A stretch of DNA of 64,000 nt from NCBI GenBank assembly GCA_002342665.1, contig DDQK01000025.1, forward strand, positions 62,001 to 126,000, written 5' to 3'. A model generated the notes under the pieces. The model ran no database searches and had not been told where the DNA came from. It worked only from the letters and a program-made list of their open reading frames with translations. This document shows, piece after piece, positions 61,092-64,000 of the stretch. Made by a program: the position numbers and the translations under genes. Numbering within the stretch: the first letter of the stretch is position 1; every line of letters starts with the position of its first letter. This stretch comes from Prevotella sp. UBA2444. GTDB taxonomy: Bacteria; Bacteroidota; Bacteroidia; Bacteroidales; Bacteroidaceae.

Positions 61092-63299
61092 ATGGCAACA
61101 TCATCTATCGAAAAGGCACCAATCCTTTTCAACCTCTTTCAGAACCTGAGCAGCTTCAAGAGCGCACAGGTCAACCTCGACGAGATTGTCAGACTCATTA
61201 AGTACGACAACGACGTCAGTACCAAGACCCTGACCTACCAGCAGGTGAAGAAGGCCGTGGGCAAGAAAACTGCCGACGAGCAGGTGAAGCAGAAGACCAT
61301 ACCGGCCTTCTCCGTAGCCGTGCTCTTCGACGGCAACGGGCACAACCAGCTGAACGTGACAGGCTTCACCGCACGTGCCCTCTGCGACCTCGACCATCTG
61401 GACGACGTCGAACAGGCCTTCACTCTCGTCACCAGCGACCCGCACACCCTGCTGGCCTACCGCACAGTAGGCGGCGAGGGCCTGCGCATCATCTACAACT
61501 ACCGTCGTGAAAACGACGGCGACCCTGTCGACGACGCATCCTGGCCCGCTGCCTTCCTGAAGGGCAACAGCCACTATGCCAAGCTTGTAGGCAGTGAGTT
61601 CGACGGCCAGTGCGGCTTCTTCAACGCCCTCTCAGGACTGGCTCACGACCCGCAGGTCTATGTCAACCCGGAGGCAGAGCCCTTCATCATCACCGACGAG
61701 GAAATCCTCCAGGCCAACTTCTCGCCCGACACCGAGCCAGGCAAGCCTCGCAAGGAGTATGCCACAGGCTCCTTCAGCGAGGGCGTAGACCCTGCCTGGC
61801 AGCGCATCCAGCAGCAGCTCGCCAAGCGCCACCTACAGTTCGAGTCCCATCATCACCACGACTACGTGATGCACGCCGCATTCCTCTTCAACCGCTACGG
61901 CGTCGCCCTCGACGAACTGCTCCAGTGGGCTTCACAGGAGTGGAGCGCCTACGACGCCAAGCAGCGCGAGGCCACCATCCGCTCCTGCTACAAGAAGACC
62001 GACGAGCACGGCACGTGGAAACTCAGCCAACCCGGACGCAGGAAGAAGAACGCACTGGCATCGCTCGCTGACATCGGACAGTGGCTCAAGAGCCACATGC
62101 AGCTGCAGTACAACGACGTGAACGACCGCACCTACTACCGCATTGACGATAGTCAGCCGTGGACGGAAGTGGACAACCGAGTCATCTGTACCGTACGCAA
62201 GCAGATAGAGTCCGACACGGGCAAGCGCACACTCAAGAGCGACGTCACCGACGTCATCTGGAGCGACTCGGCCACACTCTTCCACCCCATCCGCGACTAC
62301 ATCCGCAGCCTGGCACCCTGGGACGGGCAAGACCGAGTGGGAGAACTCGCCAGCTACGTCACCGTGGAGCCCGTTCTCGAAGGGCAGTCACTCCAGCAGG
62401 CACAGCAATACCTGCACTGGGCATTCCACAAGTGGCTCGTGGCAATCGTCGCAGCATGGATGAACGACCATGTGGCTAACCACGAGATCTTCACCTTCAT
62501 CGGCCCGCAGGGCATCTTCAAGACCACCTTCTTCCGCCACCTGCTGCCACAGCCCCTCCGCCAGTACTTCTGGGAGAACCCGCGCAACAGCTTCCGCTCG
62601 AAGGACGACAAGATCTCACTCGCCGAGAACGCTCTCGTGGAAATCGAGGAGGTGGACATCAGCAACCCTGCCGACATCGCCGAGCTCAAGGCACTGGCAT
62701 CGGCCGTCGCCATCAACGAGCGCCGACCCTACGGCAAGCAGCGCAACCAGAAGCACAAGCTGGCATCGCTCTGTGCCACGGGCAACGAGCAGCACTTCCT
62801 CGTCGACGAGACCGGCAACCGCCGATGGCTCTGCTTCCTCATCAGCTCCATCAGCAAACCGCAGGAGTGGACCATCGACTATGACCAGCTCTACGCCCAG
62901 CTCTACCACGACTACCGCCAGGGATTCCCGTACTGGTTCGACCTGTCCGACCAGCAGCGCGTGGAACAGCAGAACGCAGCCTTCCGCCAGATGAGCGACG
63001 AGGAACAGCTCATCCGCACCCACTACAGAAAGCCACGACCTGGCGACCCCATCAAGCTGCTTAGCTCGGCAGCTATCTGCAAGTGGCTCAACGGAGGCCG
63101 ACTCGGCTACGGCCTCTCCTCGAAGAAGGTAGGCACGGTGATGAAGAAGCTCGGATTCCAGCAGATACACAACCGCAGTGGCAACTTCTTCAAGGTCTAC
63201 GAGATACCATACGACCAGATTCAGGCTCAGATATCCGCCGCCACCGACGAACAGAAGCCTGAAGCACCTGCTCCCGAAGAGCCTGTTCTGCCCTTCTAA
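61092..63299 (+). CDS. BT4734-like/VirE-domain primase-helicase
   Basis: The 735-aa protein has an N-terminal BT4734/BF3469-type domain (about 65-200) with CDLDHLDD and RTVGGEGLRIIYNY; these resemble the DxD and SGxGxHxx motifs of archaeo-eukaryotic primases (inference). A linker rich in His (about 240-270) precedes a VirE-type P-loop ATPase (about 330-640) with Walker A GPQGIFKTT (471-479), Walker B-like VEIEEVDI (about 516-523) and TGNEQHFLVDETGNRRWLC. A winged-helix-like C-terminus ends in a Pro/Glu tail. This architecture is found in mobile elements and may prime or unwind element DNA. It is flanked by iteron-like repeats upstream and long inverted repeats downstream. Confidence 0.82.
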   Translation: MATSSIEKAPILFNLFQNLSSFKSAQVNLDEIVRLIKYDNDVSTKTLTYQQVKKAVGKKTADEQVKQKTIPAFSVAVLFDGNGHNQLNVTGFTARALCDLDHLDDVEQAFTLVTSDPHTLLAYRTVGGEGLRIIYNYRRENDGDPVDDASWPAAFLKGNSHYAKLVGSEFDGQCGFFNALSGLAHDPQVYVNPEAEPFIITDEEILQANFSPDTEPGKPRKEYATGSFSEGVDPAWQRIQQQLAKRHLQFESHHHHDYVMHAAFLFNRYGVALDELLQWASQEWSAYDAKQREATIRSCYKKTDEHGTWKLSQPGRRKKNALASLADIGQWLKSHMQLQYNDVNDRTYYRIDDSQPWTEVDNRVICTVRKQIESDTGKRTLKSDVTDVIWSDSATLFHPIRDYIRSLAPWDGQDRVGELASYVTVEPVLEGQSLQQAQQYLHWAFHKWLVAIVAAWMNDHVANHEIFTFIGPQGIFKTTFFRHLLPQPLRQYFWENPRNSFRSKDDKISLAENALVEIEEVDISNPADIAELKALASAVAINERRPYGKQRNQKHKLASLCATGNEQHFLVDETGNRRWLCFLISSISKPQEWTIDYDQLYAQLYHDYRQGFPYWFDLSDQQRVEQQNAAFRQMSDEEQLIRTHYRKPRPGDPIKLLSSAAICKWLNGGRLGYGLSSKKVGTVMKKLGFQQIHNRSGNFFKVYEIPYDQIQAQISAATDEQKPEAPAPEEPVLPF

Positions 63300-63307
63300 T
63301 CTCTAAA

Positions 63308-63421
63308 GTGTGAAGGATGTGAAGGATAAAATACTAACTTGTCTTATGGAAATGATTTAGTTGCTGACTAAATGTATTTCTATAGTAGAAGTTGTGTTTC
63401 AATCCTTCACATCCTTCACAT
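63308..63421. repeat. Long hairpin with tandem 9-mer arms, 3' of the primase-helicase gene
   Basis: TGTGAAGGA occurs twice in tandem at 63309-63326, and its reverse complement twice at 63403-63420, giving 20-bp outer arms. The 74-nt interior can pair further (ATTTAGT/ACTAAAT around a TGCTG loop, plus GGAAAT/ATTTC). It begins 9 nt after the gene's stop. Confidence 0.7.
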
Positions 63422-63460
63422 TTCTATCCTCCAGCCCCGCCCCACCCTCCTACCCTCGCC

Positions 63461-63525
63461 GAGTTTACCGGCACTAAACTCATAGTTTAGTTACGGTAAA
63501 CTCATAGTTTAGTGCCACTAAACTC
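63461..63525. repeat. Nested palindromic array built from AGTTTA/TAAACT units
   Basis: Outer arms GAGTTTACCG...CGGTAAACTC and GGCACTAAACT...AGTTTAGTGCC (63470-63480 with 63506-63516) interlock, and TAAACTCATAGTTTAGT occurs twice. Between this and 63421 lies only a C-rich stretch; 63526-63554 holds nothing recognisable. Confidence 0.7.
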
Positions 63526-63554
63526 CCTGACCCCAAGAAAACTTGCCCTTTTCC

Positions 63555-63585
63555 TTGGCCGTTTCAGGAATTCTTCGTAACTTTG
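63555..63585 (+). promoter_or_regulatory. Promoter of the toxin-antitoxin pair
   Basis: TTG (63555-63557), 20-nt spacer, TAACTTTG (63578-63585), initiating about 20 nt before the antitoxin ATG at 63611. Confidence 0.7.
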
Positions 63586-63610
63586 CCATCGATAAAGAAA
63601 GTTCAGAGAT

Positions 63611-63928
63611 ATGGAAGACGAGAAGAGATACCCCGTCCTGGAAGAAGAGGACAGTGTGGGCATGGCCAGCGAACCGGTCGGAGGCTATATTGCTACGGGA
63701 AGCGGTTACGTATCCACCATCGATGACCCGATGGAGGAAGATGAAGATTGCGGCATCTCTGATGACTGGGACCCGGGCATCGGACCTTACACCATGGAAG
63801 AGCTCAACGCCCGCATCGACGAGGCTGATGCAGCTATCGACCGCGCCGAAGCCGGCGACATGAGCGACTGGGTGACATCTGAAGAAATGGATCGCAGGCT
63901 TTACGAAAGATTTCCATGGCTAAGATAG
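63611..63928 (+). CDS. Putative type II antitoxin
   Basis: The 105-aa protein is strongly acidic. Residues 1-60 appear disordered (many Asp/Glu/Gly), and residues 60-105 are helical (YTMEELNARIDEADAAIDRA, then SEEMDRRLYERFPWLR). The C-terminal helical part fits the toxin-binding segment of Bacteroidetes antitoxins upstream of RelE/ParE genes; there is no clear DNA-binding motif. Its stop lies inside the next gene (13-nt overlap), the usual antitoxin-toxin coupling. The assignment rests mainly on that neighbour. Confidence 0.7.
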   Translation: MEDEKRYPVLEEEDSVGMASEPVGGYIATGSGYVSTIDDPMEEDEDCGISDDWDPGIGPYTMEELNARIDEADAAIDRAEAGDMSDWVTSEEMDRRLYERFPWLR

Positions 63929-64000
63929 TATGGACAAAAAGGGCGGAGTGCCTCTTCTTTGACCGAGTGGAATACGCTTACACGGAGTTTGGCAAGTCTA
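63916..64000 (+). CDS. RelE/ParE family toxin (partial, cut by window end)
   Basis: An ATG at 63916 opens a frame that runs off the window, encoding MAKIVWTKRAECLFFDRV and continuing with EYAYTEFGKS. The start V-W-T-x-x-A-x-x-x-F is typical of ParE/RelE toxins in Bacteroidetes. It overlaps the antitoxin by 13 nt. ParE members poison gyrase and RelE members cleave mRNA; the type cannot be decided from 28 residues. Confidence 0.75.
   Translation, partial: MAKIVWTKRAECLFFDRVEYAYTEFGKS

Noticed and set aside
60980..61201. 73-codon plus-strand frame before the primase-helicase gene
   Set aside because: It overlaps the better-supported start at 61092 in another frame and encodes no recognisable sequence.
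63916..64000. Distinguishing a ParE-type from a RelE-type toxin
   Set aside because: Only 28 residues are inside the window; the catalytic region is beyond the edge.

Overview
The window looks like chromosome from a Bacteroidales bacterium, most likely Prevotellaceae (Prevotella/Segatella-like). The evidence is the repeated promoter form TTG(G)-N19-21-TAnnTTTG, near absence of Shine-Dalgarno sites, a fused lpxC-fabZ gene, a PPi-dependent phosphofructokinase, an RseC-RnfBCDGEA operon, BACON and PCMD lipoproteins, and a solitary lptC next to a CNNM-type gene. No rRNA, phage structural genes or CRISPR array were seen. There is one tRNA.

Layout. 1-5.5 kb: a small conserved protein, then pfp, a GH25 lysozyme, a PCMD lipoprotein, an outer-membrane barrel and a secreted Cys/Lys-rich protein, closed by a terminator. 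5.5-6.5 kb: a gene-poor stretch with a 25-bp direct repeat, a promoter plus hairpin (possible small RNA), a 22-bp-periodic palindrome array, a subtilase gene fragment and tRNA-Ser(CGA). 6.5-21.3 kb, minus strand: carB-yigZ; then a tight run lpxD, lpxC/fabZ, lpxA, miaA, PBP1A, a PIF1-like helicase, azlC, azlD; and an HD phosphohydrolase. 21.4-27.3 kb, plus strand: DUF4375 protein, smpB, metH (without its reactivation domain), a GHL10 glycosidase and a lipoprotein. 27.4-33.1 kb: the ion-pumping Rnf complex. 33.1-37.5 kb: an accessory zone with an Rpn-type nuclease and a BACON lipoprotein, bracketed by long hairpins and palindromes. 37.5-44.5 kb, minus: an ABC ATPase and secA; an alkaline-phosphatase-fold protein without recognisable catalytic residues, and a DUF4105 protein. 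44.6-50.2 kb, plus: outer-membrane protein, lptC, CNNM protein, PpiD/SurA-like chaperone. 50.2-57.2 kb, minus: phoH, purC, menG, aroE, purM, a zinc-finger lipoprotein, prfA, pyrF. 57.2-64 kb: DUF5715 protein, HAD phosphatase, an orphan MNT nucleotidyltransferase, an AT-rich unknown protein, a VirE-type primase-helicase flanked by iteron-like repeats and hairpins, and a RelE/ParE toxin-antitoxin pair cut by the window end.

Functionally the core is envelope biogenesis (lipid A, peptidoglycan, LPS export, secretion, OMP folding), nucleotide and aromatic biosynthesis, translation quality control and Rnf energy coupling. The most unusual content is non-coding: self-similar inverted repeats around accessory genes, a 22-bp phased palindrome array, 7-8-nt tandem spacers at gene junctions, and three genes whose TAnnTTTG box ends exactly 8 nt before the ATG.
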